From contig NZ_PDWO01000009.1 of assembly GCF_010211765.1 (NCBI RefSeq), positions 1 to 64,000 of the forward strand: 64,000 bases of DNA, given 5' to 3'. Made by a program: the position numbers and the translations under genes. This DNA comes from Pseudoxanthomonas kaohsiungensis. Its GTDB lineage: Bacteria > Pseudomonadota > Gammaproteobacteria > Xanthomonadales > Xanthomonadaceae. Below the pieces are notes generated by a model. That model had not been told where the DNA came from and did no database searches. It worked only from the letters and a program-made list of their open reading frames with translations. Numbering within the stretch: the stretch's first letter is position 1; every line of letters starts with the position of its first letter. Positions 16,802 through 26,633 of the stretch are shown here, one piece after another.

Positions 16802-17845
16802 ATGGCACACGATCTCAACGACACCCTGGTCTTCGTCAAAGTCATCGAACAGGGCAGCTTCATTGCCGCGGCCAAGTCGCTCGGCCTGCCCAAGACCACG
16901 GTCAGCCGCAAGGTGCAGGAGCTGGAAACGCGCCTGGGCGCGCAACTCCTTCACCGGACCACCCGCCGCCTGGGCCTGACCGAGGCCGGCAACGTGTACT
17001 ACGAACACTGCCAGCGCATCGCCCAGGAACTGGCCGAGGCGGAAAGCGCGGTCGGCCAGCTGCAGGGCGGTCCGCGCGGGTGGCTGCGCTTCACCGTGTC
17101 GTACTCGATCGGCATCGCCTGGATTTCGCCGCTGCTGGGGCAGTTCCACGAGCTCTATCCGGACATCCGCCTGGACATGCACATGAGCAACGATCCGGTG
17201 GACCTGATCGGCAACGAGATAGACGTGGCCCTGCGGGTGGGCACGCTGGCCGACTCGACCATGGTCGCGCGCCGCCTGGCCGGCTTCCGCACCCAGGTCT
17301 TCGCCAGTCCGCGCTACATCGAACGCCACGGCGAGCCGCTGCACCCGGACGAACTCCAGCACCACCGCATCGTCGCGGTGCGCAAGGCCTACCACCATCA
17401 TCCTTCGCGGATCACCTGGCCGCTCAGCGACGGCAGCCGCACGGTGGACTATCCGATCCAGCCACTGATGGTGGCCAACGATCCGTCCGCGCTTCTCGGC
17501 GCGGTACTGTGCGGCGAAGGCCTGACCCTGGCCAGCGACGTCACCGCCAAGCCCTACGTCGAGGTCGGCGCGCTGCGCCGCGTGCTGGCCGGCTGGACCG
17601 GACCGGAGGTGGACCTCAACGCGGTGTTCCCGCGCGGTCGCACCCTGTCGCCGAAGGTGCGCGCGTTCGTGGACTTCCTGGTGGAACGGCTCAGCAGCAA
17701 CGCCGACTACATGATGGCCCAGTGCCCGGCGATGTGCACCGGCGGCAAGGGCGCCTCGGCGGAGCATGGGGACGAAACGCCGACCGAGCGGAGCGAGTCC
17801 GCCGAGCGCGAGGGCAAGCGCATCCTCGAGCAGGTGGTGGGCTGA
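16802..17845 (+). CDS. smeRv: LysR-family regulator of the efflux operon (SmeRv-like)
   Basis: The 347-residue protein has an N-terminal winged helix-turn-helix (LVFVKVIEQGSFIAAAKSLG, then TTVSRKVQELETRLGAQLLHRTTRR split across residues 30-55). The periplasmic-binding-like effector domain spans residues about 90-295. It is longer than the usual 300 residues because of a charged, probably disordered tail of about 45. It is divergent from the efflux operon with a TGATTA operator between them, matching SmeRv of the Stenotrophomonas smeU1VWU2X locus and MexT of Pseudomonas mexEF-oprN. The effector is unknown; the local oxidoreductases suggest an electrophile or redox signal. Confidence 0.85.
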   Translation: MAHDLNDTLVFVKVIEQGSFIAAAKSLGLPKTTVSRKVQELETRLGAQLLHRTTRRLGLTEAGNVYYEHCQRIAQELAEAESAVGQLQGGPRGWLRFTVSYSIGIAWISPLLGQFHELYPDIRLDMHMSNDPVDLIGNEIDVALRVGTLADSTMVARRLAGFRTQVFASPRYIERHGEPLHPDELQHHRIVAVRKAYHHHPSRITWPLSDGSRTVDYPIQPLMVANDPSALLGAVLCGEGLTLASDVTAKPYVEVGALRRVLAGWTGPEVDLNAVFPRGRTLSPKVRAFVDFLVERLSSNADYMMAQCPAMCTGGKGASAEHGDETPTERSESAEREGKRILEQVVG

Positions 17846-17925
17846 AACGCGCGCGCGCCGGAGCGCGGCGATGGATCACGCTACAACAGTGCGATGAAGT
17901 ATCGGGATGAAGCACTGCGATTGGA

Positions 17926-17956
17926 CAGGACGGGCCGCATCACGCGGCCCGTCCTG
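17926..17956. terminator. Bidirectional terminator hairpin
   Basis: A 13-bp perfect stem (CAGGACGGGCCGC at 17926-17938 with its complement at 17944-17956) with loop ATCAC lies between the ends of the convergent LysR and OmpA-family genes. No long T-run follows. Confidence 0.7.
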
Positions 17957-17976
17957 CCACTGCGCTCTGCCGTGGC

Positions 17977-18654
17977 TCAGGACTGCACCGGCACCAGGGT
18001 GATCTCGACGCGGCGGTTGGCCGCGCGCCCGGCCTCGGTGTCGTTGCTGGCGATCGGATAGCGCTTGCCGCCACCGACGGTGATCAGGCGCTCCTGCTGG
18101 ACGCCCTGCGCCTGCAGGTACTGGGCGACCGCGCCTGCGCGCTGCTCGGACAGGCGCTGGTTGACCTCCTCGCTGCCGATGTTGTCGGTATGGCCGGCGA
18201 CTTCGACCACGGTCTGGTTGTACTCGCGCAGCACCGCGGCCACGTCGTTGAGCACCGGGTAGAACTGCGGGTCGATGTTGGCGCTGTTGAAGGCGAAGGT
18301 GACGTTGCCCGGCATGTTGAGGGTGATGTTGTCGCCCTTGCGCGCCACGTCGACGCCGGTACCGCGCAGCTTCTCGTTCAATGCCGCCTGCTGGCGGTCC
18401 TGGTAGTTGCCGATCGCACCGCCGCTCAGGGCGCCGATGCCGGCGCCGATCATGGCGTGCTGGCGACGCTCGACCGCGCTGTCGCCGGTGAGCAGGCCGG
18501 CGGCGATGCCGATGCCGGCGCCGATCAGCGCGCCGGTGCCGGTGCGGTTGGGCTGCTGCTGCCCGGTGTACGGGTCGGTGGTCTGGCAGCCGGCGGCGGC
18601 CAGCGCGACCAGCGTGGCGGCGGCCAGGGCGAGGGAAGTCTGCTTGCGGATCAT
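17977..18654 (-). CDS. OmpA-family lipoprotein
   Basis: The 225-residue protein starts at ATG 18654 with a signal sequence and lipobox-like LAAAGCQTT. A Gly-rich double-glycine-zipper region (GTGALIGAGIGIAAGLLTG and GAGIGALSGGAIG) follows. The C-terminal OmpA domain from about residue 105 has VEVAGHTDNIGSEEVNQRLSEQRA and closes with NRRVEITLVP, the peptidoglycan-binding signature. It probably anchors the outer membrane to the cell wall, like YiaD or related proteins. It stands alone, convergent with the LysR gene and downstream of dnaB on the same strand. Confidence 0.88.
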   Translation of the reverse strand: MIRKQTSLALAAATLVALAAAGCQTTDPYTGQQQPNRTGTGALIGAGIGIAAGLLTGDSAVERRQHAMIGAGIGALSGGAIGNYQDRQQAALNEKLRGTGVDVARKGDNITLNMPGNVTFAFNSANIDPQFYPVLNDVAAVLREYNQTVVEVAGHTDNIGSEEVNQRLSEQRAGAVAQYLQAQGVQQERLITVGGGKRYPIASNDTEAGRAANRRVEITLVPVQS

Positions 18655-18783
18655 GGGCGCGCTCCTGTGCATGGACGATCCGGCCGCTCCGGCCGGGTTG
18701 GAGGCGGATGGTAAGGCGCCGATCGTGAGCGCTAGGTGTCTGTCCGCGCGCGCCGGAGCCGGCCGCAATGGCCGGGCCCTCCC

Positions 18784-20193
18784 CTACTCGAACACGCCCA
18801 CCGAATCGTGGGTCAGGTTGTCGAAGCGGGTGTACTCGCCGAAGAACTTCAGCTTGACCGAGCCGGTCGGGCCGCTTCGCTGCTTGCCGATGATCACCTC
18901 GGCCAGGCCCTTGTCCGGCGAGTTCTCGCGGTTGTAGTAATCGTCGCGGTAGATGAAGACGATCAGGTCCGCATCCTGCTCGATGGCGCCCGATTCGCGC
19001 AGGTCGGCCATCACCGGGCGCTTGTCGGTGCGTGTCTCCAGCGAGCGGTTGAGCTGCGACAGCGCGATCACCGGCACGTTGAGCTCCTTGGCCAGCGCCT
19101 TGAGCGAACGGCTGATCTCGGAGATCTCGGTGGCCCGGTTTTCGCTGTTGCCCGGCACCTGCATCAGCTGCAGGTAGTCGATCACGATCAGGCCCAGGCC
19201 GTGCTCGCGCTTGAGGCGGCGAGCCTTGGAGCGCAGCACGTCCGGCGACAGCGCCGGGGTGTCGTCGATGAAGATCTTGACCTCGCGCAACATCTTGATC
19301 GCGCTGGTGACCCGGCTCCAGTCCTCGTCTTCCAGCTGGCCGGTGCGCAGGCGGGTCGCGTTGACCCGGCCCATCGAGGAGATCAGGCGCAACGCCAGCT
19401 GCGAGGCCGACATTTCCATCGAGAACACCGCAACGGCCTTCTTCGACTTCATCGCCCCGTATTCGGCGATGTTCAGCGCCAGCGTGGTCTTGCCCATCGC
19501 CGGGCGCGCCGCGAGGATGATCAGGTCGGTCGGCTGCAGGCCGGCGGTCATCTCGTCGAATTCGGTATAGCCGGTGGCCATGCCGGTGACGCCGCCGCCG
19601 CTGTTGTAGCGGCTCTGCAGGACCTCGAAGGCCTCGGTCAACGCGCGGTTGACCGGGGTGAAGTCCTGGCGTCCGCGCGAGCCGGCCTCGGCGATCGCGA
19701 ACACCTCCTGCTCGGCCTTGGCCAGCAGCGCGGCGCTGTCGCGGCCCTCCGGCTGGAAACCGTCGTTGACGATGCCGGTACCGACCTCGATCAGCTGCCG
19801 CAGCACGGCCTTGTCGCGGACGATCTCGGCATAGGCGCGGATGTTGGCCGCCGACGGCGTGGTGGTCGCCAGCTCGACCAGGTAGGCGCCGCCGCCGATC
19901 TGCTCGGCGTAGCCCTGGGAATCGAACCACTCGCCCAGGGTGACCGCGTCGAACGGCCGGTTCTTTTCGGCCAGTTCGCGGATCGCGCGGTAGATGAGCT
20001 GGTGGTCGCGCCGGTAGAAGTCGTTCTCCACCAGGATGTCGCCGACCGCATCGTAGGACTCGGGCGCGAGCATGAGCCCGCCCAGCACCGCCTGTTCGGC
20101 CTCGACCGAGTTCGGCGGCACGCGCAACTGCTCGATGCGGGCGTCACCGCGGTCGCGATCACGGTCGTTGCGGAAGCCGGGGCGTGCGGACAT
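18784..20193 (-). CDS. dnaB: Replicative DNA helicase DnaB
   Basis: This 469-residue hexameric helicase drives the replication fork. It has the N-terminal primase-interacting domain (LRVPPNSVEAEQAVLGGLML), the Walker A ARPAMGKTTLALN, and the RecA core with DYLQLMQVPG and SLETRTDKRPVMADLRESG. No intein is present. The chosen start ATG 20193 (MSARPGF) matches family starts; an upstream in-frame ATG at 20271 or 20358 would add a non-homologous extension. It follows the rplI gene on the same strand, separated by a strong terminator. Confidence 0.95.
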   Translation of the reverse strand: MSARPGFRNDRDRDRGDARIEQLRVPPNSVEAEQAVLGGLMLAPESYDAVGDILVENDFYRRDHQLIYRAIRELAEKNRPFDAVTLGEWFDSQGYAEQIGGGAYLVELATTTPSAANIRAYAEIVRDKAVLRQLIEVGTGIVNDGFQPEGRDSAALLAKAEQEVFAIAEAGSRGRQDFTPVNRALTEAFEVLQSRYNSGGGVTGMATGYTEFDEMTAGLQPTDLIILAARPAMGKTTLALNIAEYGAMKSKKAVAVFSMEMSASQLALRLISSMGRVNATRLRTGQLEDEDWSRVTSAIKMLREVKIFIDDTPALSPDVLRSKARRLKREHGLGLIVIDYLQLMQVPGNSENRATEISEISRSLKALAKELNVPVIALSQLNRSLETRTDKRPVMADLRESGAIEQDADLIVFIYRDDYYNRENSPDKGLAEVIIGKQRSGPTGSVKLKFFGEYTRFDNLTHDSVGVFE

Positions 20194-20392
20194 CGGGGCG
20201 ATGGACTCCTGGGCGGGTCCGCCAGGCTGGGCGGATCGCTCGATGGAAGGTAGGAAAACCGGAGCGGACATCGTAGTCGGAGCGGCCAGCCGAGGGTTGC
20301 AGATAACCCTGTGCATAACCGGTGGGCATCTCGCCAGATGCGACCGGGGCACCTGCACCGCGACGCGCCGAGGCCACTGCGGCGAGCACCGG

Positions 20393-20454
20393 ATGCGGAG
20401 GGCGCCTCGCGGCGCCGACGCCCCAAATGCGGAGGGCGCCTCGCGGCGCCCTCC
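20393..20454 (-). terminator. rplI terminator with a duplicated copy
   Basis: On the minus strand GGAGGGCGCC pairs with GGCGCCCTCC around a GCGA loop (20431-20454). The 24 bases ATGCGGAGGGCGCCTCGCGG plus CGCC recur at 20393-20416 and 20427-20450, so the second copy lacks only part of one arm. It lies 40 bp beyond the rplI stop and should separate the ribosomal operon from dnaB. No T-run follows. Confidence 0.65.
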
Positions 20455-20493
20455 GTTGGTACACGCGTTCCGGCCACGGCCGGAAGCGGTCGA

Positions 20494-20943
20494 TCAGGCC
20501 TCGGGCTCGACCACGACCTTGACGGTCGCCTCGACGTCGGCGTGCAGGTGGACCAGCACGTCGAACTCGCCGGTGTGGCGCAGCGGGCCTTCGCCCAGGA
20601 TGACCTCGCTCTTCTCCAGCGGCAGGCCGGCGGCGGTGAACGCCTCGGCGATGTCGCGCGGGCCGACCGAGCCGTACAGCTTGCCTTCGGTCGAGGCATT
20701 GGCCTTCAGGGTCACGCTGGCGCCCTCGAGCTTGGCCTGGCGGGCCTGGGCATCCTCGAGGCCGGCCTTGGCCTTGGCTTCGTACTCGGCGCGCTTGGCC
20801 TCGAACTCGGCCAGGTTGGCGGCGGTGGCCGGCACGGCCTTGCCCTGCGGGACCAGGAAGTTGCGGCCGTAGCCCGGCTTCACGTTGACCTTGTCGCCCA
20901 GGTTGCCCAGGTTGGTCACCTTCTGCAGAAGGATCAGTTGCAT
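20494..20943 (-). CDS. rplI: 50S ribosomal protein L9
   Basis: The 149-residue protein begins [34 protein letters not shown], the highly conserved L9 N-terminal domain that binds 23S rRNA. A long connecting helix rich in Ala/Glu/Lys and the C-terminal domain (about residues 75-149) follow. The ATG at 20943 has GAGGAG upstream. It is last in the rpsF-rpsR-rplI operon, after a 155-bp gap with an attenuator-like hairpin. Confidence 0.98.
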   Translation of the reverse strand: MQLILLQKVTNLGNLGDKVNVKPGYGRNFLVPQGKAVPATAANLAEFEAKRAEYEAKAKAGLEDAQARQAKLEGASVTLKANASTEGKLYGSVGPRDIAEAFTAAGLPLEKSEVILGEGPLRHTGEFDVLVHLHADVEATVKVVVEPEA

Positions 20944-21053
20944 CGTATTGCTCCTCTATCCGTTAGCGACGCCCGTGGGCGCCGCAACGATCGCTGTCCG
21001 GATCGGACGTTCTTGGTTTCAACAGCCAGTTCGGTAAGTCGAGCGCTCTTCGT

Positions 21054-21078
21054 CAAAAGTCCGCACAGGGATGTGCGG
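21054..21078 (-). terminator. Attenuator-like hairpin between rpsR and rplI
   Basis: Read on the minus strand, CCGCACA (21078-21072) pairs with TGTGCGG (21067-21061) around TCCC, and ACTTTTG follows at once. This resembles a weak intrinsic terminator 20 bp after rpsR, and could lower rplI expression relative to rpsF-rpsR. Confidence 0.6.
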
Positions 21079-21098
21079 GCTCCTGCGAGGGACTCGCA

Positions 21099-21329
21099 TC
21101 AAACGTCGTGGTTGTCGGTGTACGGGATCAGGGCCAGGAAACGGGCGCGCTTGATCGCGGTCGACAGCTGGCGCTGGTAACGCGACTTGGTGCCGGTCAC
21201 GCGGCTCGGGACGATCTTGCCGTTTTCGGTCAGGTACTGGCGCAGGGTGTTGAGATCCTTGTAATCGATCTCCTTGACACCCTCGGCGGTGAACTTGCAG
21301 AACTTGCGGCGACGAAAGAACTTGGACAT
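21099..21329 (-). CDS. rpsR: 30S ribosomal protein S18
   Basis: The 76-residue protein begins [25 protein letters not shown] and contains the S18 core [19 protein letters not shown] and [21 protein letters not shown]-like end. It binds 16S rRNA next to S6 in the 30S platform. The ribosome site AGGAG precedes the ATG at 21329. It lies 24 bp after rpsF in the same operon. Confidence 0.98.
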   Translation of the reverse strand: MSKFFRRRKFCKFTAEGVKEIDYKDLNTLRQYLTENGKIVPSRVTGTKSRYQRQLSTAIKRARFLALIPYTDNHDV

Positions 21330-21353
21330 GGGTGTGCTCCTAGGGGGGCGCGA

Positions 21354-21782
21354 TCAGGCGGCTTCGGCGTTGTCGCCGTCGTTGTCGGCGGCGGGCGTGC
21401 CCTCGCCTTCTTCGTCACGGCGGCGGCGCTCGCCACGCTCGGGCTTGTCGCCCTTCTCGTCCTTGGTCTTCATGATCAGCGACTGCTCGGTGTCCGGGCC
21501 GTCGCGACGGATGACCAGGTGGCGCAGGATCGCGTCGTTGAAGCGGAAGGTCTCGACCAGTTCGTCGATCGTCGGCTGGTCGGCCTCGACGTTGAACAGG
21601 ACGTAGTGGGCCTTGACCAGGTTCTGGATCGGATAGGCCAGCTGGCGGCGGCCCCAGTCTTCCAGGCGGTGGATGGTGCCCTTGCCGTTCTCGATGGTCG
21701 ACTTGTAGCGCTCGATCATCGCCGGCACCTGCTCGCTCTGGTCGGGGTGGACCAGGAACACGACTTCGTAATGGCGGCTCAT
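21354..21782 (-). CDS. rpsF: 30S ribosomal protein S6
   Basis: The 142-residue protein begins [20 protein letters not shown] and carries the S6 fold with [19 protein letters not shown]. After about residue 100 it extends in a Glu/Arg/Asp-rich tail ending in NDGDNAEAA, longer than E. coli S6 and of the type modified by glutamate ligases in some bacteria. The chosen ATG at 21782 has GAGGAA upstream; a longer open frame to 21971 is not supported by homology. It is first in the rpsF-rpsR-rplI operon. Confidence 0.97.
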   Translation of the reverse strand: MSRHYEVVFLVHPDQSEQVPAMIERYKSTIENGKGTIHRLEDWGRRQLAYPIQNLVKAHYVLFNVEADQPTIDELVETFRFNDAILRHLVIRRDGPDTEQSLIMKTKDEKGDKPERGERRRRDEEGEGTPAADNDGDNAEAA

Positions 21783-22094
21783 TGCATTTCCTCGTGGATG
21801 CGGCCCTCGCGGGCCTGGCAGCCCCCCGTCGACCGGAACGGAAGCGGTGGGGCAAGGTCCCTGCCCGGATGGCGCAGGGAGCCGGAAATTATGCAGGCTC
21901 AGGCACTTGGACGCAAATGCGCCTGCCGGACAACGTACTTCGCCCGGGGCGGCACGCGACGCATTGGCCATTCCGGCCGACGCATGAGCGCGGCCGGCCC
22001 GACCATATGGGAGGGAGTCGTGGCCGCCGTCCCGACGGCTAACACTTGCTCCAATACATCATAAATTTACCGCATCTTGCTGATATTGCTATTA
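21783..22094 (-). promoter_or_regulatory. rpsF leader with candidate promoter and hairpin
   Basis: This 312-bp gap carries no gene. Its far end is AT-rich, with a TATGAT hexamer on the minus strand (22063-22058) as a possible -10 element; the matching -35 is weak. Just before rpsF, GGCCC-GCGA-GGGCC (21815-21802) forms a hairpin followed by GCA, with a CCG at its 3' side. That position and the CCG fit the S6:S18 autoregulatory leader described for rpsF operons, but the match is loose. Confidence 0.35.
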
Positions 22095-23891
22095 TTAAGT
22101 GGCTTTTGCCTTGACCGCCTTCTGGGTCGCGATCCAAGACCGGATGTGGGCTTCCAGGGTTTCCAGCGGCACCGAGCCGGTGTCGAGCACCGCGTCATGG
22201 AAGTCGCGCACGTCGAACGCCGGGCCCAGCTCGCGGGCGGCCTCCTCGCGCAGCGCCGAGATCCGCAGCTGGCCGATCTTGTAGGCCAGGGCCTGCCCCG
22301 GCCAGGCGATGTAGCGGTCGATCTCGTTGACCACGTCCTGCTCGGTCTTGGGCGAGTTGTCCATGAAGAAGTCGATCGCCTGCTGCCGGCTCCAGCCCTT
22401 GGCGTGCATGCCGGTGTCCACCACCAAGCGCACCGCCCGCCACATGTCGTAGGCCAGCTGGCCCATGCGGTCGTAGGGATCGTCGTACAGGCCCATGTCG
22501 TAGCCCAGGCGCTCGGCGTACAGGCCCCAGCCCTCGCCATAGGCGACGAAGTACGCGGTGCGGCGGAACATCGGCAGGTCCGGCAGCTCGGCGCCGCGCG
22601 CGAACTGGAAGTGGTGGCCCGGCACGGCCTCGTGCAGCGACAGCGCCAGCATTTCCCACTTCGGCCGCACTTCCGGCTTGTACAGGTTGACGTAGTAGAA
22701 GCCGGCGCGGCTGCCGTCGACCGCGCCCGGCTGGTAGTAGGCGGTGGTGGTATCGGGGGCGATGTTGTCCGGGATCGGGCGCACGCCGTACGGCAGGCGC
22801 GGGATGGTGCGGAACACCTTCACCAGTTCCGGGTCGATCCGCTTGGACATGGCCTGGTAGGCCTCCAGCAGCTCGGCCGGCTCCTGGTAGAAGAACTTCG
22901 GATCGGTGCGCAGGTGCTGGAAGAACGCCTGCAGGTCGCCCTTGAAGCCGACTTCCTGGCGGATCTTCTCCATCTCCGCGCGGATCCGCGCCACTTCCTT
23001 CAGGCCGATCTGGTGGATCTGCTCGGCGGTCAGGTCGGTGGTGGTGTACCAGCCGGCGAGGAAGTCGTAGTACGCCGGGCCATCGGGCAGGTCGGTGGCG
23101 GCGATGCTGTCGCGTGCGTGCGGCAGGTAATCCTGGTCGAAGAAGCGGCCGAATTCGCGGTAGGCCGGCACCACCTTGCCGGCGATCGCATCGCGCGCCT
23201 GCATGCGCAGCGCCTCCTGTTCGGCGGCCGGGATCGACTCGGGCATCTTCAGCAGCGGCTTGTAGAACGGGCTCCTGGCCGGGTCCTCCACCACCTGCGC
23301 GGCGATCTGGCCGGGCACGCGCTGCATCAGCACCTTCGGCGGCATGCTGCCGGCGGCCAGGCCCGCGCGCATCAGCGTGGTGGTCTGCTGGACCAGCGCC
23401 GGCAGCGCGTCCAGGCGCGCGATCCAGTTGCGGTAGTCCTGGGCGTTGGCGAACGGCAGCAGTTCGGCGATGCCGTCGGCGGTCTGCACGCCGCCCTGGT
23501 GCCCGACAGGCTGCAGGTATTCGCGGAACTTCTGCCGGGCGACCGTGCGCTCCTGCAGCCAGGCGAAGGTGTCGTAGTTCAGCTGGTCGGCCGGCGACAG
23601 CGCCGCGCGGTCGATGCGCCTGAGCGCGGCCAGCGCCTCGCGGTCGGCGGCCTCGCGGCGCTCGATCGCGGCCAGGCTCATGTCGCTCCAGCGGTCGTCG
23701 AAACGGCGGTCGCCCTGGTAGGCCGCGTTCTCCGGCGATTCGCGCAGGCCGCGCTCCCATTCCGAATCGAACAGGCGGTGCAGCGCGGCGGCGGCCTCGT
23801 TGCGCGCGGCGGCGACCGGGGTATCGGCGGCGAAAGCGGGCGGGTACGGAAGACAGGCGGCCAGGGCGACGAGCAGGACGGTGCGGCGCAT
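22095..23891 (-). CDS. DUF885 family putative zinc metallo-hydrolase
   Basis: The 598-residue protein starts at ATG 23891 with a signal peptide (MRRTVLLVALAACLPYPPAFA), so it is exported. The DUF885 signature HEAVPGHHFQ, a variant zinc-protease HExxH helix, lies at about residue 400 (LSLHEAVPGHHFQFARG). It is followed by a downstream EGWGLYAERLG that supplies the third ligand in this family. Substrates are unknown; related proteins are annotated as peptidase-like, and the periplasm is the likely site. It stands alone upstream of the rpsF promoter on the minus strand. Confidence 0.85.
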   Translation of the reverse strand: MRRTVLLVALAACLPYPPAFAADTPVAAARNEAAAALHRLFDSEWERGLRESPENAAYQGDRRFDDRWSDMSLAAIERREAADREALAALRRIDRAALSPADQLNYDTFAWLQERTVARQKFREYLQPVGHQGGVQTADGIAELLPFANAQDYRNWIARLDALPALVQQTTTLMRAGLAAGSMPPKVLMQRVPGQIAAQVVEDPARSPFYKPLLKMPESIPAAEQEALRMQARDAIAGKVVPAYREFGRFFDQDYLPHARDSIAATDLPDGPAYYDFLAGWYTTTDLTAEQIHQIGLKEVARIRAEMEKIRQEVGFKGDLQAFFQHLRTDPKFFYQEPAELLEAYQAMSKRIDPELVKVFRTIPRLPYGVRPIPDNIAPDTTTAYYQPGAVDGSRAGFYYVNLYKPEVRPKWEMLALSLHEAVPGHHFQFARGAELPDLPMFRRTAYFVAYGEGWGLYAERLGYDMGLYDDPYDRMGQLAYDMWRAVRLVVDTGMHAKGWSRQQAIDFFMDNSPKTEQDVVNEIDRYIAWPGQALAYKIGQLRISALREEAARELGPAFDVRDFHDAVLDTGSVPLETLEAHIRSWIATQKAVKAKAT

Positions 23892-24104
23892 GGAAAGTCC
23901 GGTGGCGGAAAACGCCAAGACTAACGCGGCGGGCACGCGGGCGGCTGTGCCCCAGGTCCCCATCCGGGCGCGATGCGGACCAGGCCGCGATGGCACGGTC
24001 TTCACCTCGGGCGCCGGACTTGCCGACGCATCTGCACCACCGGCCGGGGGCGGTGCCTGGTCGCCGGTGGGCTGGGCTCCTGGAAACTCCAGCGCAGGCA
24101 GGGC

Positions 24105-24437
24105 TCAGCCCGGCCCGGTGGTAAAGCTCTCCCCGCAGCCGCATTCGGCCGATGCATTGGGGTTGTCGAACACGAAGGTCTCGCTCAGGCCCTGGCGGGT
24201 GAAGTCGATCCGGGTACCGTCGACCAGCGGCAGGCTCTGCGCATCGACGAAGATCCGCACCCCGTCTTGCTCGAACACCGCATCACCCTCGCGGCGGTCG
24301 CGGGCCAGGTCGGCCACGTGGCCCCAGCCGGAGCAGCCGGTCCGCTCGACGCCGAAACGCAGGCCCAGCGCGGTCGGGTCGCGCTGCAGGAAGCGCTGCA
24401 CGCGATCGAGGGCGACAGGGGTCAGGGTTACGGCCAT
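24105..24437 (-). CDS. IscA/HesB-type iron-sulfur cluster assembly protein
   Basis: The 110-residue protein starts at ATG 24437 with a GGAGA ribosome site. The three invariant cysteines of A-type carriers are present: C35 in RTGCSGWGH, and C99 and C101 in AECGCGESF. It would hold and pass Fe-S clusters to target enzymes. It is not in an isc or suf operon and lies alone, divergent from asnS. ErpA, IscA and SufA cannot be told apart by sequence alone here. Confidence 0.9.
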   Translation of the reverse strand: MAVTLTPVALDRVQRFLQRDPTALGLRFGVERTGCSGWGHVADLARDRREGDAVFEQDGVRIFVDAQSLPLVDGTRIDFTRQGLSETFVFDNPNASAECGCGESFTTGPG

Positions 24438-24618
24438 CGGGCATCTCCGGGATTGCTGGGCGATTATAGGCGCAGGCGGCGTCCTGCCGGCGCCGTGATT
24501 GGCGTGCCATGCAGGACGCAGCGACGCGGTGGCAGGCCCGGCGCCTCGCACCGGCGCGGCCGCAGCCGCTACACTCCCGCTCCTCCCAGATGGGCTCCAG
24601 GACAGAAGGATTCAAGCC

Positions 24619-26019
<1,401 letters not shown>

Positions 26020-26027
26020 CAGAGCCG

Positions 26028-26333
26028 ATGATCCTTTTCCTGGCCCTGTGCTTCGTCGGCGTGGCGATCGCCGGCGCCAGCGCGTTCGTGATCTTCTGGC
26101 CGCTGACCCTGGTGCACGTGCGTGACCGCCACGCGGGCACCCCCGCGGATTTCGGTCCCGGCGCGTTCGCCAGCCCGGCCGCGCTGCGCTGGCTGCTCGC
26201 CGGCGGTTACCGCAGCACCGCCGACCACTCGCTCAGCGGACTGGCGACCCCGGCGCGGATCGCGCTGCTGACCACCCTCGTTTCCCTGGCGCTGGCCGGC
26301 CTGCTGTGGCTGGCGGCGGAGGTACTGCCATGA
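26028..26333 (+). CDS. Small membrane protein, unknown
   Basis: The 101-residue protein starts at ATG 26028, eight bases after asnS. It has two clear hydrophobic segments: MILFLALCFVGVAIAGASAFVIFW at the N-terminus and ARIALLTTLVSLALAGLLWLAAEV at the C-terminus. Between them lies a loop of about 50 residues. No known motif is seen. Its stop overlaps the next start as ATGA, so the two unknown genes are translationally coupled and probably act together. Confidence 0.65.
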   Translation: MILFLALCFVGVAIAGASAFVIFWPLTLVHVRDRHAGTPADFGPGAFASPAALRWLLAGGYRSTADHSLSGLATPARIALLTTLVSLALAGLLWLAAEVLP

Positions 26334-26629
26334 TCCGCGACACCTGGTGGGTGGCCACGCTCGGCCGCACGCTGCATTGGGCACGGCTGCGCGAGCGCGA
26401 GGCCGGCACCGCCGAAGTCCTGGACCACCAGGGCGCGGTGCACGCCTACGACAGCGAGGACACCGCGCGCTCGATGCTGCTGGATGCCGGTTACGTCGAA
26501 TTCGACGGGCTGGACGAGGACGATGCGCTGGAGCACGGCTTTTCGCTGGACGAGATCGCCCCGCCGCGCGCGCCCAGCGACGAGGAACTCGTCGGCCTGA
26601 TGAGCGTGAGCCTCGGCCGCCGGGCCTGA
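26330..26629 (+). CDS. Unknown acidic protein coupled to the membrane gene
   Basis: The 99-residue protein begins MIRDTWWVATLGRTLHWARL and is acidic in the middle (DSEDTARSMLLDAGYVEFDGLDED in part). No signal peptide, membrane helix or known domain is seen. Overlap of its ATG with the preceding stop fixes the start at 26330, in preference to an upstream ATG at 26306. The pattern of a Trp-rich opening followed by an acidic body looks conserved in the family's asnS neighbourhood, but I cannot name it. Confidence 0.6.
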   Translation: MIRDTWWVATLGRTLHWARLREREAGTAEVLDHQGAVHAYDSEDTARSMLLDAGYVEFDGLDEDDALEHGFSLDEIAPPRAPSDEELVGLMSVSLGRRA

Positions 26630-26633
26630 GCGG

